Source of the DNA: Gluconobacter potus
GTDB lineage: Bacteria; Pseudomonadota; Alphaproteobacteria; Acetobacterales; Acetobacteraceae
DNA: 64,000 bases
Direction: 5' to 3'
NCBI RefSeq assembly: GCF_015244705.1
Contig: NZ_JABCQF010000006.1
Location: 62,001-126,000 of the forward strand
Every line of letters starts with the position of its first letter. The first letter of the stretch is position 1. Positions 1-10,046 of the stretch are shown in pieces. The notes under the pieces were generated by a model. The model did not search any database and was not told the origin of the DNA. It worked only from the letters and a program-made list of their open reading frames with translations. The translations under genes were made by a program, and so were the position numbers.

Positions 1-1095
1 GACTGGTGGCCGCCTTTGCAGGGCAGCACGATGATGGGGCCTGGCACCTATCACAACATCAATAACGGCCATCGGGACCGGCTGGGCCATTTCGTGGAAT
101 GGGATGCGCAGTGGCTGCCACGCTTTTCCACGCAGCTCGGGTTCCGCAATGACGTCGTGATGATGAATACGGGGAAGGTTGCCCCCTATTCCTGGAGCAG
201 CATGATGTCGATGACGGATGCTGCCGCAGCCGAGACATTCAACAAGGCGTCACGCGGCCGGACGGACGTCAATTTCGATGTCACGGCAACGGGGCGATGG
301 AAGCCGCTGGACAGCCTGTCCATTGAAGGTGGCTATGCCCGCAAGACGCGCTCGCCGAACCTGTATGAGCGTTATGCCTGGGGCATGGGCAGCATGGCGA
401 CGCGCATGATCGGCTGGTTTGGCGATGGCAACGGCTATGTGGGGAACCTGAACCTGTCGCCCGAAATCGCCAATACGGCCAGCGTGACGGTGGACTGGCA
501 TGACCCCAACCCGATGCAGCGCTGGGACCTGAAAATCCAGCCGTTTTACACCTACACGCACAACTACATTAACGTCCGGCGCCTGGGCAGCTTCTCGAAC
601 GGGCTGTCGATGCTGGGCTTCGTCAACCACAACGCCCAGAGCTACGGCATCAACGCCTCTGGGTCCGTACGTCTTTGGAACAGGCCGGCTTACGGACGGG
701 GCGAGCTTGTCGGGAACATCAACTGGGTCCGCGGCGTGGATCTGGTGACGCATTCGGGCCTGTATCACCAGATGCCGGCGAATGGCGTGATCGGGCTGCA
801 CGAGACGTACGAGAACTGGACGGGACGCGTCGAAGTAACGCTCGTAAAGTCCAAGGACACCGTGGACTGGCTGCGCAACGAGCCCCGCACGCCGGGCTAT
901 GCGCTGCTGGGGCTTGGGGGGAGCTATCGCTGGCGGTATTTCACGCTCAATGCCGAACTGGCGAACGTGCTGAACCAGAGATACTACCTGCCGCTCGGCG
1001 GCCTCTCACTGGGTGACTATGACGCCACGGGTATTCTGGGGCCGTTGCCGGGAATGGGGCGGTCCTTCAACATGAACATGACCGCCTCATTCTGA
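1..1095 (+). CDS. TonB-dependent receptor, copper (OprC/NosA) type, C-terminal part
   Basis: The reading frame is open from the first base, so the gene starts upstream of the window and only the beta-barrel C-terminal part is present. It ends in the aromatic residues AS-F, the usual outer-membrane assembly signal. The barrel is rich in methionine and contains the stretch SPNLYERYAWG followed by MIGWFGDGNGYVGN, which I associate with the OprC/NosA family of outer-membrane copper receptors. The copper substrate is inference from this resemblance. No plug domain or TonB box is visible because the 5' part is missing. It converges on dld, with 30 bases between the two stops. Confidence 0.8.
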   Translation, partial: DWWPPLQGSTMMGPGTYHNINNGHRDRLGHFVEWDAQWLPRFSTQLGFRNDVVMMNTGKVAPYSWSSMMSMTDAAAAETFNKASRGRTDVNFDVTATGRWKPLDSLSIEGGYARKTRSPNLYERYAWGMGSMATRMIGWFGDGNGYVGNLNLSPEIANTASVTVDWHDPNPMQRWDLKIQPFYTYTHNYINVRRLGSFSNGLSMLGFVNHNAQSYGINASGSVRLWNRPAYGRGELVGNINWVRGVDLVTHSGLYHQMPANGVIGLHETYENWTGRVEVTLVKSKDTVDWLRNEPRTPGYALLGLGGSYRWRYFTLNAELANVLNQRYYLPLGGLSLGDYDATGILGPLPGMGRSFNMNMTASF

Positions 1096-1125
1096 AAAGA
1101 CCGGGCCGGGAGAACCGGGAGCGCG

Positions 1126-2856
1126 TCAGACGCTCTCGGCAACCCAGTTCCGCTTCTTTGTCGCCAGACCGATGCCCGGGTTGAAGCAGTTGCAGGGATC
1201 GAGGCTGCGGTAATGCTCGACCATTTCCTCGGGCGCCTTGTAGAGATGGCCAACATTATGTTCGGCCGGATAGCGCGCACCACGGGCATCCAGGCCGGGG
1301 AGCATGTCGTGCTCCACCTGCATGGCGTTGTAGCCCTTCTTGATCACGTAATCCTGGTGCATCACGTGGCAGAAAAAGTGACCGTAATAGAGTTTGACGA
1401 TGATCCGGTCCTCGATTTCCTTGGGAAGGACCTCGAACCACTCACGGTCATTGCGGCGCAGGGCAACGTCGAGCGCCACGATGTCTTCAGCGGTTTTCGT
1501 ATGGACCGCACGGTAACGCACGGCGGCACCGGCTGCTGCGAAACGGTGTAGGAAGGCGCGTGTGCCTTCATCCGGCGTACATTCAAAGAAGGCGCCCCCC
1601 GTGCTTGAGGCCCACTGCTCCAGATAGGCACGGACGGGTGCGGTCATGTGGGCGGAGACCTTGAGCATCAGGTGATGCTCGAAACGGTCGCGGTAATCGC
1701 ACATGCGCTGGGGAAGCTGTTTTGGCAGGAAGCGACTGAGAAACTGCATCGCCAGATCGCTGAAATGATCAGACAGGAAGGGCAGGCGCTGCGCAAAAAC
1801 GTCAAACCTAGACTTCATGGAGAAGAACATCGGCAGGTATTTCGTGCCGAAATAGCGGATAACCGCGAAGGTATCCTTGCCGTATTTTTCGGCGATATTG
1901 AACGCATCGCGGTGCAGGTACTCACCGGCGATCGGCAGCTCGTCGAAATGGGTCAGAACATGGCGGCGGAGGTCTTCGAGGTCGGATGTGTTGTTCGTCC
2001 CGATATAGAACACGCCCGGATTCTTGTTGGCTTCGAACGTGTCGAGACGGACAGCAAACACGACCAGCTTGCCCGCACAGCCCGCGGCTTCGTACCAGCG
2101 GTTGGGGTCGGCATTGAAACGGGCGGGAGTGTCGGCGTCCACGTCGCGGACATGGGTGGCGTAGTTCTCGTCATGACCGCGACCGGCCTTCCAGTCGATG
2201 GCATTTTCCGGAAGCTGACCGGCCTGTACGGCGGCAAGGATCTGCTCGGGATTGCCTTCAATACGGATACCCAGATGGTTGACGAGGTGGAGCTTGCCGT
2301 CCTCGCCCATCTGGCCGAACAGAGCCATCTCGGTGAAGGCTGGTCCACGCTGGACCAGCGCGCCGCCGGAGTTGTTGCTAACACCACCCAGAACCGAAGC
2401 GCCGATACAAGACGAGCCGATGACAGAATGAGGCTCACGGCCAATGGCAGCGAGTTTTTCTTCCAGATCATGCAGGGTGGAGCCCGGCAGGCAGACGACC
2501 TGCTTGCCTTGACCAATCAGGTGAATACCATCCAGACGGTTGGTGCTGATGATGACCACGTCACGGTCATAATCGTTGCCGTCAGGGGTGGAACCGCCGG
2601 TCAGGCCGGTATTGGCGGCCTGCATGATGATGATCCGGCCCGTTTCGGCACAGAGTTTCGCAGCGCGCCACAGTTCGACCAGACTGCCCGGCTGAAGCAC
2701 CGCAACAACGTCGCCCATACCGAAGCGGAACCCCTTACGGAAGCGGTAGGTCGCCGACGGCTTCGTCAGGACGTGCCGCGCGCCCACGATGGCCCGCAGG
2801 GAGTGGATGAGCGAGGCATTGCTGACCTCGGAACTGCCTTTTAGTGACGCTGACAT
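1126..2856 (-). CDS. dld: D-lactate dehydrogenase, quinone-dependent, FAD-linked
   Basis: It oxidises D-lactate to pyruvate at the inner face of the membrane and passes electrons to ubiquinone. The N-terminal third is an FAD-binding type 4 domain with the phosphate-binding stretch QAANTGLTGGSTPDG and the later SSCIGASVLGGVSNNSGG. The C-terminal two thirds fit the membrane-associated Dld domain, ending in HNVGHLYKAPEEMVEHYRSLD and DPCNCFNPGIG. The length of 576 residues is normal for the family. I chose the ATG at 2856 because AGGAAAG lies a few bases upstream; an in-frame extension to 2928 has no ribosome site. It is a single-gene unit between mutL and the TonB receptor. Acetic acid bacteria use it for incomplete oxidation of lactate. 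Confidence 0.93.
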   Translation of the reverse strand: MSASLKGSSEVSNASLIHSLRAIVGARHVLTKPSATYRFRKGFRFGMGDVVAVLQPGSLVELWRAAKLCAETGRIIIMQAANTGLTGGSTPDGNDYDRDVVIISTNRLDGIHLIGQGKQVVCLPGSTLHDLEEKLAAIGREPHSVIGSSCIGASVLGGVSNNSGGALVQRGPAFTEMALFGQMGEDGKLHLVNHLGIRIEGNPEQILAAVQAGQLPENAIDWKAGRGHDENYATHVRDVDADTPARFNADPNRWYEAAGCAGKLVVFAVRLDTFEANKNPGVFYIGTNNTSDLEDLRRHVLTHFDELPIAGEYLHRDAFNIAEKYGKDTFAVIRYFGTKYLPMFFSMKSRFDVFAQRLPFLSDHFSDLAMQFLSRFLPKQLPQRMCDYRDRFEHHLMLKVSAHMTAPVRAYLEQWASSTGGAFFECTPDEGTRAFLHRFAAAGAAVRYRAVHTKTAEDIVALDVALRRNDREWFEVLPKEIEDRIIVKLYYGHFFCHVMHQDYVIKKGYNAMQVEHDMLPGLDARGARYPAEHNVGHLYKAPEEMVEHYRSLDPCNCFNPGIGLATKKRNWVAESV

Positions 2857-2937
2857 TCTGTTGTCTTTCCTGCCGCCAAAGTGATCGCCGCTGGTCCTAA
2901 CATGGTGTTGCAAGAAACCGCTCTTCAACCCTGCGTG

Positions 2938-4797
2938 TTATTTAACGCGCCCAAAAAGACGTTCAAGTTCACGCCGTGTCAGTTTGAGCCATGTCGGTCG
3001 TCCATGTGAGCAAGTATTTGCACGCGGTGTCAGTTCCATCTCGCGCAACAGAGCATCCATTTCCTCGGGCTTGAGGCGACGACCTGCGCGGATGCTGCCA
3101 TGACATGCCATGCGTGCGAGAATGGCATCCAGATGATGCGAGAAACTTCCCGTACTGGCGGCGTCCAAATCCGGATCACTGGCCAGTTCGTCGGCAATAT
3201 CCTTCAGGAGCCCCTGAATGTCCTGAGCGCCCAGAAGGGCCGGCACCGAGCGCAAAAGAACACTGCCGGGTCCAAAGGATTCAAGATCGATCCCCAGTTT
3301 TGACAGGTCTTCGGCCCGGGCCATGAGGGCTTCCGCCTCGCGACGCGGCAGGTCCACCACTTCCGGCAGGAGCAGAGCCTGCGACCGCAGCGTGCTGCCA
3401 TTGGCGTACTGTTCACGCAGGCGTTCATGGGTCAGGCGCTCATGGGCGGCATGCTGGTCCACGAGGACGAGGTCCCCATCGGGAGCGAGGGCCAGGATAT
3501 AGGTATCGAAGACCTGCGCGATGGCGGCACCCAGCGGAAACGCAGGATCAAGCGCTTCGGGCTGCTGCGGAGCACGGGCAGCGGGCGCAAAACCGGGGTC
3601 CGTTTCCGCAAAACCCGGTCGGGCCAGAGACGGAGTGGGGTCCGGCAGAGGCGAGGATCGCGGAGCATAACCGGTCGGAAGGCTGCCCTGTAGCGGTACG
3701 GAAGCCGGAGCTTCCCGTGGCTCCGGCGGCCGGGGCGGATAGACGATGGACGGCCGCGAACCGAAGCTCGCATGAATGCCACCACCGCCATTCGAACCAT
3801 GACCCAGCGCCCGGCCCAGACCGCCAATCACGAGAGACCGGATTTCGGCTTCGTCGGCAAACCGCAGTTCCGTCTTGGCGGGATGGACATTCACGTCCAG
3901 CCGTTCCAGCGGCACGGTCAGATGCAGCGCCATGACCGGGAAGCGGCCACGCTCGATCACGGGACGGTAGGCCACGCGGATGGCGGTCCGGAGCATGGGG
4001 TCCGTTACCGGGCGGTTGTTGACCAGAATGAACTGCCCCGATCCAGTGGCGCGGGTGCGAGCCGGGCCGCAGGCGAACCCCGACAGACGCACGGCCCCAC
4101 GCTGTTCGTCGAGGTGGATCAGCGTGTCAGGAGTCGTGTCCAGCACGGAAGCTGCCCGAGCAATGGGGCTCTGCTCGGGCAGGTCGAACAGAACCTTGTC
4201 GTCCAGCAGGACGCGCATGGCGCAATGAGGCGCGGACAGGGCCAGACGCCGCATGACGGATTCGGCATGTCCGCTTTCGACGCGGGCGCTCTTGAGGAAC
4301 TTGCGCCGCGCCGGGGTGGCAAAGAACAGATCTGTCACGACGATACGCGTGCCGACCGGGCCGGAAGCGGGCTGCGGCGGCGTGATGACGCCCCCATCGA
4401 CGCGGATGCACCAGGCGGTATCGGACTCCGGCGTGCGGGACGTGATGGACAGGCGCGCGCTGGCGCCGATGGACGGCAGAGCCTCGCCCCGGAAGCCCAG
4501 CGTGCGGATCTGGACGAGGCGTTCGTCCTGAAGCTTGGAGGTACAGTGCCGCTCGACGGCCAGTTCCAGCTCGACCGGAGTCATGCCGCAGCCATTGTCG
4601 ATGACATCGATCCGGTCCGTCCCGCCGGCACGCAGGGCAACCACGATGCGGGTCGCGCCTGCATCGATGGCGTTCTCCACCAGTTCCTTCAGCGCAGCGG
4701 CGGGGCGCTCGATGACTTCACCAGCCGCAATCAGATCAATGACATGACCGGAAAGACGACGGATTGTGGGGCGGGGAAAGGACGGGGCCTCGGACAC
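2938..4797 (-). CDS. mutL: DNA mismatch repair protein MutL
   Basis: MutL links mismatch recognition by MutS to strand incision. The N-terminal GHKL ATPase shows ENAIDAG (residues 41-47), DNGCGM (67-72) and GFRGEAL (101-107). A proline-rich linker covers about residues 345-415. The C-terminal dimerisation domain contains DQHAAHERLTHE starting at residue 447, which fits the DQHA-x2-E-x4-E metal-binding endonuclease motif, so this is the nicking type of MutL, unlike that of E. coli. The protein has 619 residues. It is transcribed alone, with 80 bases between its stop and the dld start and 89 bases separating it from the DUF3035 gene upstream. Confidence 0.96.
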   Translation of the reverse strand: MSEAPSFPRPTIRRLSGHVIDLIAAGEVIERPAAALKELVENAIDAGATRIVVALRAGGTDRIDVIDNGCGMTPVELELAVERHCTSKLQDERLVQIRTLGFRGEALPSIGASARLSITSRTPESDTAWCIRVDGGVITPPQPASGPVGTRIVVTDLFFATPARRKFLKSARVESGHAESVMRRLALSAPHCAMRVLLDDKVLFDLPEQSPIARAASVLDTTPDTLIHLDEQRGAVRLSGFACGPARTRATGSGQFILVNNRPVTDPMLRTAIRVAYRPVIERGRFPVMALHLTVPLERLDVNVHPAKTELRFADEAEIRSLVIGGLGRALGHGSNGGGGIHASFGSRPSIVYPPRPPEPREAPASVPLQGSLPTGYAPRSSPLPDPTPSLARPGFAETDPGFAPAARAPQQPEALDPAFPLGAAIAQVFDTYILALAPDGDLVLVDQHAAHERLTHERLREQYANGSTLRSQALLLPEVVDLPRREAEALMARAEDLSKLGIDLESFGPGSVLLRSVPALLGAQDIQGLLKDIADELASDPDLDAASTGSFSHHLDAILARMACHGSIRAGRRLKPEEMDALLREMELTPRANTCSHGRPTWLKLTRRELERLFGRVK

Positions 4798-4886
4798 GAT
4801 GCCTCCTCATCGTCCGGACAGGGGCCGGACGGCAGACGGGGCCGTCCCGTCCACCCAATCAGGGGGCAGTCGGGACGGAGGGTACT

Positions 4887-5459
4887 TCAGAGAACGCCGA
4901 GGAAGGCCTTCTTCTTTCTGACGGTCGGGGTCGCACCCGTTGCGGGATTGCGGCCCAGGGCCGAGTTCTCGCGGATGCGGCGGTTTTCGGCGTCACCATC
5001 GACGACGGAACCGGCATTGCCGCCCTTCCAGAACATCAGGTTGTCCACAAAACCGGCATCGGCCGCGCCAAGCTCGGCATTGTTCGGTGCGCTGGCGGAC
5101 TTGTCCACCTGTCCGACCAGTGCGGTCTGGCCGGTGCTGCCCTTGCCGGAATCCGGATGCAGGGCCGTATCAGGCGACAGGGTTTCGAGCGCCTGCATCC
5201 GCGGGCTTTCGTCCGGACGATGGGCATCTGCGGCACCGGGTAGCTGCATCTGCTCGGAAGGCGGCATGGAGAGCGGGGCGCGGGTCGTGACGGTGTACTC
5301 GTCGGGCATGGCCCGTTCGAGACCGATCGCGCGTGAGACATCGGCGCCCGAGCAGCCCGAAAGCAGCAGGCCGACGGAAGCCATGGCACCCATCTGGACA
5401 CTGAGACGGGCAACGGAAAGACGGTTACGGCGCATGGAGGGCCCCTGGGACGCGATCAT
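4887..5459 (-). CDS. DUF3035 lipoprotein, BamF-like
   Basis: A small outer-membrane lipoprotein candidate: a basic N-terminus, a hydrophobic segment and the lipobox LLLSGC, then PDEYTVTTRAPLSMPP, typical of DUF3035. In Caulobacter a DUF3035 protein (BamF) is part of the beta-barrel assembly complex, and the same role is inferred here. The C-terminal half is low in recognisable structure and ends in a basic segment. The gene follows lspA in the order ileS-lspA-DUF3035, a common alphaproteobacterial arrangement, and LspA would process it. The start at 5459 is favoured by TAGGAG upstream. A second in-frame ATG at 5435 has no ribosome site. Confidence 0.85.
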   Translation of the reverse strand: MIASQGPSMRRNRLSVARLSVQMGAMASVGLLLSGCSGADVSRAIGLERAMPDEYTVTTRAPLSMPPSEQMQLPGAADAHRPDESPRMQALETLSPDTALHPDSGKGSTGQTALVGQVDKSASAPNNAELGAADAGFVDNLMFWKGGNAGSVVDGDAENRRIRENSALGRNPATGATPTVRKKKAFLGVL

Positions 5460-5524
5460 GATGCAACACTCCTACAGTCCGCGCGGCGCCGGAGCAAGCC
5501 ATTGGAACAAGTTCCGTGACCGCA

Positions 5525-6037
5525 TCACTTGGCAGCCGCCTGACGTTCGGCGAGCAGGGAATCAATCAGCCAGACGGCGACGCCGCAGACAATCCCTGAA
5601 TCCGCGATATTGAAGACATACCATGACCAGCCAAAAGCATGGGCATGCAGGAAATCCACGACTGCCCCATAGCGCAGGCGATCGATGACATTGCCGATGG
5701 CGCCACCTGCAATCGCCCCGCAGGCCGCCGCCACGAGGGTGCGCTGCGTGCGGGTCAGGGTCCACACCAGAAGCCCCACCGCGATCAGGGAGACCGCGCA
5801 GAAGATCCACGGCCCACGACTGCCGAGGCCGCCGAACATGCCGAACGTCACGGCGTGGTTCCAGACCATCGTGAAGTTCAGGAACGGCAGGATCTCGACC
5901 GATCCCCGGTCCGGCAGGTGATAGACATAGAGGATCCAGTCCTTGCTGGCCTGATCCAAAACGAGGACCAGAACCAGCAGGGCAAACCCCAGAACCATGC
6001 GGCCTGTCCGGCTCATGCCCTCATGCCACAGGGACAT
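5525..6037 (-). CDS. lspA: Lipoprotein signal peptidase LspA
   Basis: This inner-membrane aspartic protease removes signal peptides from prolipoproteins after diacylglyceryl transfer. The 170-residue product has four hydrophobic segments and the two catalytic-aspartate motifs: NVIDRLRYGAVVDF and NIADSGI. The start codon at 6037 shares one base with the ileS stop (TGATG), which points to translational coupling and decides the start over a longer in-frame extension inside ileS. It stands between ileS and the DUF3035 lipoprotein gene, a probable substrate. Confidence 0.95.
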   Translation of the reverse strand: MSLWHEGMSRTGRMVLGFALLVLVLVLDQASKDWILYVYHLPDRGSVEILPFLNFTMVWNHAVTFGMFGGLGSRGPWIFCAVSLIAVGLLVWTLTRTQRTLVAAACGAIAGGAIGNVIDRLRYGAVVDFLHAHAFGWSWYVFNIADSGIVCGVAVWLIDSLLAERQAAAK

Positions 6038-8919
6038 CAGGCACTCACCACGTCGATGCAGCGGCGGCACAGCGCCGGATGTTCGGCGTTCTCGCCGACT
6101 TCGGGCAGAACCTTCCAGCAGCGGGCGCATTTATGGCCCGGCGCACGCTCGACCTGCGGGCCGCCATGGGCCGTGTCACCCGGCAGCAGTTCGGTTTCGG
6201 CATGGGATGTGATGAGCAGCTCGGCCCAGTCCAGGCCGCCGAAAATCCCGGCCTCTTCCTGCGACAGAGGCAGCGTGACGCTGGCTTCGAGCGAGGAGCC
6301 GATCGTGCCGTCACGGCGAGCCGTTTCCAGCTCGGTCGTGATCAGGCGGCGATAGGCACGGATGTCTTCCCAGCGGTTACCGAGTTCCGGGTCGTTCCAC
6401 TCAGCTTCCGGTTCGAAAAACTGTGCGAGATGCACGCTGTCTTCCTCGCCGAAGCGCGCCTGCCAGGCTTCCTCGGCCGTGAAGACGAGGACGGGGGCCA
6501 GCCAGGTGCAGAGCGCGCGATGCAGGGCATCCAGCACCGTGCGGGCGGCACGGCGCGTCGGGTCAGACGGGGCGTCGCAGTAGATCGCATCCTTGCGGAT
6601 GTCGAAATAGAAGGCCGAGAGATCGGTGGTGCAGAAGCCATGCAGTGCCGGATAGACACCAACCCACTGATGCGTCTCGACTGCGCTGGCGATCAGGCCG
6701 CGCAATTCCGACAGGCGGTGCAGGATATACTGCTCCAGCGGCGGCAGATCAGCGTAAGGCACAGCTTCTTCGGGCGTGAAGCCGTCCAGCGCCCCCAGCA
6801 GCCAGCGCAGGGTATTGCGCAGGCGGCGATAGAGTTCGCCCTGCTGCTTGAGGATTTCCTGCCCGATGCGGAGGTCTTCGTTCGTGTCCGAGTTCAGGAC
6901 CCACAGACGCAGGATGTCGGCGCCGAGGCTGTCGGTCACGTCCGAAGGGGCCACGACATTGCCCAGCGACTTGGACATCTTGCGGCCCTGTTCGTCCATG
7001 ACGAAGCCATTGGTCACGAGCGCCTTGTAGGGTGCGACACCCATCGTTCCTACGCTTTCCAGCAGGGAGGACTGGAACCAGCCGCGATGCTGGTCGGAAC
7101 CTTCAAGGTAAAGATCAGCCGGGAAGTTCAGACCTTCTTGCCCCAGATCGAAGCGATGGGTGGAGCCGCTCTCGAACCAGACGTCCACGATGTCGAAGAC
7201 CTGCTCGTAATCGGCGGGATCACGGCCTTCACCCAAGAAGAGCGCCGGGTCGGCTTCGTACCAGATATCCGCACCCTTTTCGCGGAAAGCCTCGACGATA
7301 CGCTGCATGACGGCCGGATCACGCAGGACGTCGCCGGTGCGCTTCTCGACGAAAACCGCGATCGGCACACCCCAGGCACGCTGGCGGGAGATGCACCAGT
7401 CGGGGCGCTGCTCGATCATGGAGGTCAGGCGACGGCGGGCGGCTTCGGGGACGAAGGTGACGTTATCGAGAGCGCTCAGGGCTTTTTCGCGCAGCTTCGT
7501 CTCGCCATCCATCGCAATGAACCACTGCGGCGTGGCGCGGAAAATGATCGGTGCCTTGGAGCGCCAGGAATGCGGATAGGAATGACGGACCGTTCCGCGG
7601 GCCATCAGGCCGGTGGCCGGGGCGTCATCATGTTCGGCGGACTGGCGGGCTTCGGTCAGCAGGTCACAGACCGGATCGGCCGCCTTGAAGACATGGATGC
7701 CGGCCAGATGCGGAACCCACGGTGCATAGCGGCCGTCATCCTGTACGAGTTCGGGGACTTCGATGCCGTACTGACGGCAGAGCATGAAGTCGTCCTGACC
7801 GTGGGACGGCGCCATATGGACGAGGCCCGTGCCAGCATCGGTCGTGACGAAATCGCCCGGCAGCATCGGCACGTCATACTCATAGCCACGGCCACGCAGC
7901 GGATGGGCGCAGACCGCGCCTTCAAGCCCGTTGCCCGGCAGGGTGTAGAGGATGTGATGGGCGGTGATGCCCGTCTCCGTGCAGAACGCGTCCACACGAT
8001 CCTCGGCCACCAGCAGCTTCGCACCCTGCGGGACGAGGCTGTTCTCGTTCGTCTCATCGACGCGCAGGACGACATAGGTGATGTCCGGACCATAGGCGAG
8101 CGCGCGGTTGGCGGGGATGGTCCAGGGTGTGGTCGTCCAGATGACGGCCGATACACCGTTCAGGGCGTGAGCGGGCGTCGGGTCCTTGATGATCGGGAAG
8201 GCCACGAAGATCGTGGTGGAGTCGATGTCGTGATATTCGATCTCGGCTTCGGCCAGGGCCGTCTTCTCAACCGGGCTCCACATGACGGGGCGCAGGCCGC
8301 GATAGAGGCTGCCATTGAGCAGGAACTTGCCGATTTCGTCGACGATCTTGGCTTCGGAGCTGAAGTCCATCGTCACATAGCGGTTGGCCCATTCGGCCTG
8401 AACGCCGATGCGCTTGAAGTCCTCGGCCTGCTTCTGCACCCATTCGGCGGCGTACTGGCGGCATTCGGCACGGAACTGGAGCAGGGGGACCTGGTCCTTG
8501 TCCTTGCCAGCCTTGCGATACTGTTCCTCGATCCGCCATTCGATCGGCAGGCCGTGGCAGTCCCAGCCCGGAAGATAGCGGACCTCATACCCCGACATGC
8601 GATGGGCGCGGTTGATGACGTCCTTCATCACCTTGTTCAGGGCGTGTCCGATGTGAATGTGACCGTTGGCGTAGGGCGGTCCGTCATGAAGCGTGAAGAC
8701 GGGACGTCCCTTCCCGGCCTCGCGGATCTTTTCGTCCAGCCCCGTAACAGCCCAGCGGGCGAGCGTTTCAGGCTCGCGCTTGGGCAGGCCGCCGCGCATC
8801 GGAAAGCCGGTGCGGGGGAGGAACACGGTATCGCGGTAGCGATCCTGCTGTTCCTTGAAGGCGGCGACGGAAGGATCGGGAGTCTTATCGGACATGAGGG
8901 ACGAGCCAGTTTCGGTCAT
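6037..8919 (-). CDS. ileS: Isoleucyl-tRNA synthetase
   Basis: This class I synthetase charges tRNA-Ile and edits valine. The HIGH-type signature HIHIGH is at about residues 87-92 and KMSKS at about 645. The C-terminus carries the zinc-finger cysteines CARC and CRRC seen in bacterial IleRS. The length of 960 residues is normal. The start could be the ATG at 8919 or the in-frame ATG at 8895 (MSDKTPDPS); neither has a convincing ribosome site. It is the first gene of the ileS-lspA-DUF3035 operon. The 155 bases upstream separate it from the divergent TraB/GumN gene and must hold both promoters. Confidence 0.97.
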   Translation of the reverse strand: MTETGSSLMSDKTPDPSVAAFKEQQDRYRDTVFLPRTGFPMRGGLPKREPETLARWAVTGLDEKIREAGKGRPVFTLHDGPPYANGHIHIGHALNKVMKDVINRAHRMSGYEVRYLPGWDCHGLPIEWRIEEQYRKAGKDKDQVPLLQFRAECRQYAAEWVQKQAEDFKRIGVQAEWANRYVTMDFSSEAKIVDEIGKFLLNGSLYRGLRPVMWSPVEKTALAEAEIEYHDIDSTTIFVAFPIIKDPTPAHALNGVSAVIWTTTPWTIPANRALAYGPDITYVVLRVDETNENSLVPQGAKLLVAEDRVDAFCTETGITAHHILYTLPGNGLEGAVCAHPLRGRGYEYDVPMLPGDFVTTDAGTGLVHMAPSHGQDDFMLCRQYGIEVPELVQDDGRYAPWVPHLAGIHVFKAADPVCDLLTEARQSAEHDDAPATGLMARGTVRHSYPHSWRSKAPIIFRATPQWFIAMDGETKLREKALSALDNVTFVPEAARRRLTSMIEQRPDWCISRQRAWGVPIAVFVEKRTGDVLRDPAVMQRIVEAFREKGADIWYEADPALFLGEGRDPADYEQVFDIVDVWFESGSTHRFDLGQEGLNFPADLYLEGSDQHRGWFQSSLLESVGTMGVAPYKALVTNGFVMDEQGRKMSKSLGNVVAPSDVTDSLGADILRLWVLNSDTNEDLRIGQEILKQQGELYRRLRNTLRWLLGALDGFTPEEAVPYADLPPLEQYILHRLSELRGLIASAVETHQWVGVYPALHGFCTTDLSAFYFDIRKDAIYCDAPSDPTRRAARTVLDALHRALCTWLAPVLVFTAEEAWQARFGEEDSVHLAQFFEPEAEWNDPELGNRWEDIRAYRRLITTELETARRDGTIGSSLEASVTLPLSQEEAGIFGGLDWAELLITSHAETELLPGDTAHGGPQVERAPGHKCARCWKVLPEVGENAEHPALCRRCIDVVSA

Positions 8920-9074
8920 TCACACAAAGGGTGGGTTATATGGAGATCGCGAGCCAATCCGGTCAAGTCCGCGTTAAGGGCGGCAGCAATGCAGGGCTGC
9001 CCCAAAGCGGGTTGCCGGGGCGGCGGGACTCGCGGATGATGGACGATATGGCGCTTTTTTCAGAAGGCAGAACC

Positions 9075-10046
9075 GTGAACGCACTTCGTCTCTTCCAGTC
9101 TGTTGCAGGAGCCGTTCTGGGTGTCTGTACGGGGTTCAGCATGGCCGCACACGCGCAGGCGCCCCGTTGCCCGGCGGCGGCGAGTGTTCCGGACAAGGCC
9201 CGGATGACGCAGATGTTCCAGACGGCACCGGACCGGGGCTTCCTGTGGAAAGTGACGAAGGACGGTCACTCCTCCTGGCTGTATGGGACGCTGCATGTCG
9301 CAAAACAGGATTGGCTGCTGCCCGGCCCACTGACCCGCGCCGCGATCCTGCAGAGCGGCGAGGTCGCCCTTGAGCTTGATCTGAACGCCCCGGACACGGC
9401 CACCACGCTGCGGCAGCCGGAAGATCCGGCCCGATGGGCGCATCTCGTGCAGTCCGGGCGCAAGGCGAAAGTGGATGCGCTCATGGATCAGCAATGCGTG
9501 CCGAGTGCTGCGTTCGCGCATGTGGCGGTTGGCGTGGAAGCGGCTGGTGTCGAATCCCTGGCGTCACGCCAGGATGGATATTATCCGGATTATGCGGTGG
9601 ATGCCGTTCTACAGGGCATGGCGGGAAGTCTGAAAAAGCCTCTGATCGGGCTGGAGACGGTGCAGATGCAGCGGGATCTGCTGATCGGTCCGGATCAGGC
9701 GGATGAAGATGCGTTTATTGATGACATCGTCAAAGGTGTGTCTTCCGGCAAGACGCAGGCCGAGAACCGCAAGCTGACACAGATGTGGGCCTCAAGCGAC
9801 GTGAAGCGTCTCGATCATTATCAGGACTGGTGCGACTGCCTGAATACGGCACAGGAACGCCGTTTCATGTCCCGGCTTCTGGATGAGCGGAATGTCGGCA
9901 TGGCGCAGAAAATCGAGAAGATCCATGAGAGCGGGACATCGCTGTTCGCGGCCGTGGGCTCCCTGCACATGGCTGGGCCGAAGGGTCTGCCCGCCCTGCT
10001 CCGCAAGGATGGGTTCGAGGTCCAGCAGATCGTACCCGCGCTCTGA
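9075..10046 (+). CDS. TraB/GumN family exported protein
   Basis: The mature protein contains SSWLYGTLHVAK near its start and VGSLHMAGPKGLPALL near its end. This pair of GxxH-type motifs is typical of the TraB/GumN (TIKI-like) family, whose bacterial members are thought to be metal-dependent hydrolases of unknown substrate. The GTG at 9075 is chosen because AAGG precedes it and it begins directly with a signal peptide (NALRLFQSVAGAVLGVCTGFS, cut after AHAQA). An in-frame ATG at 9048 would add an unlikely N-terminal stretch. The stop overlaps the start of the Sel1 gene (TGATG), so the two are co-translated. Confidence 0.8.
   Translation: MNALRLFQSVAGAVLGVCTGFSMAAHAQAPRCPAAASVPDKARMTQMFQTAPDRGFLWKVTKDGHSSWLYGTLHVAKQDWLLPGPLTRAAILQSGEVALELDLNAPDTATTLRQPEDPARWAHLVQSGRKAKVDALMDQQCVPSAAFAHVAVGVEAAGVESLASRQDGYYPDYAVDAVLQGMAGSLKKPLIGLETVQMQRDLLIGPDQADEDAFIDDIVKGVSSGKTQAENRKLTQMWASSDVKRLDHYQDWCDCLNTAQERRFMSRLLDERNVGMAQKIEKIHESGTSLFAAVGSLHMAGPKGLPALLRKDGFEVQQIVPAL

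Noticed and set aside
3772-5613. A 613-codon plus-strand frame opposite mutL and the DUF3035 gene
   Set aside because: It spans two unrelated minus-strand genes and their intergenic space without any domain, so it is a chance open frame.
6079-9039. A 986-codon open frame on the plus strand opposite ileS
   Set aside because: It is a mirror of the ileS codon pattern; the minus strand encodes a complete isoleucyl-tRNA synthetase.
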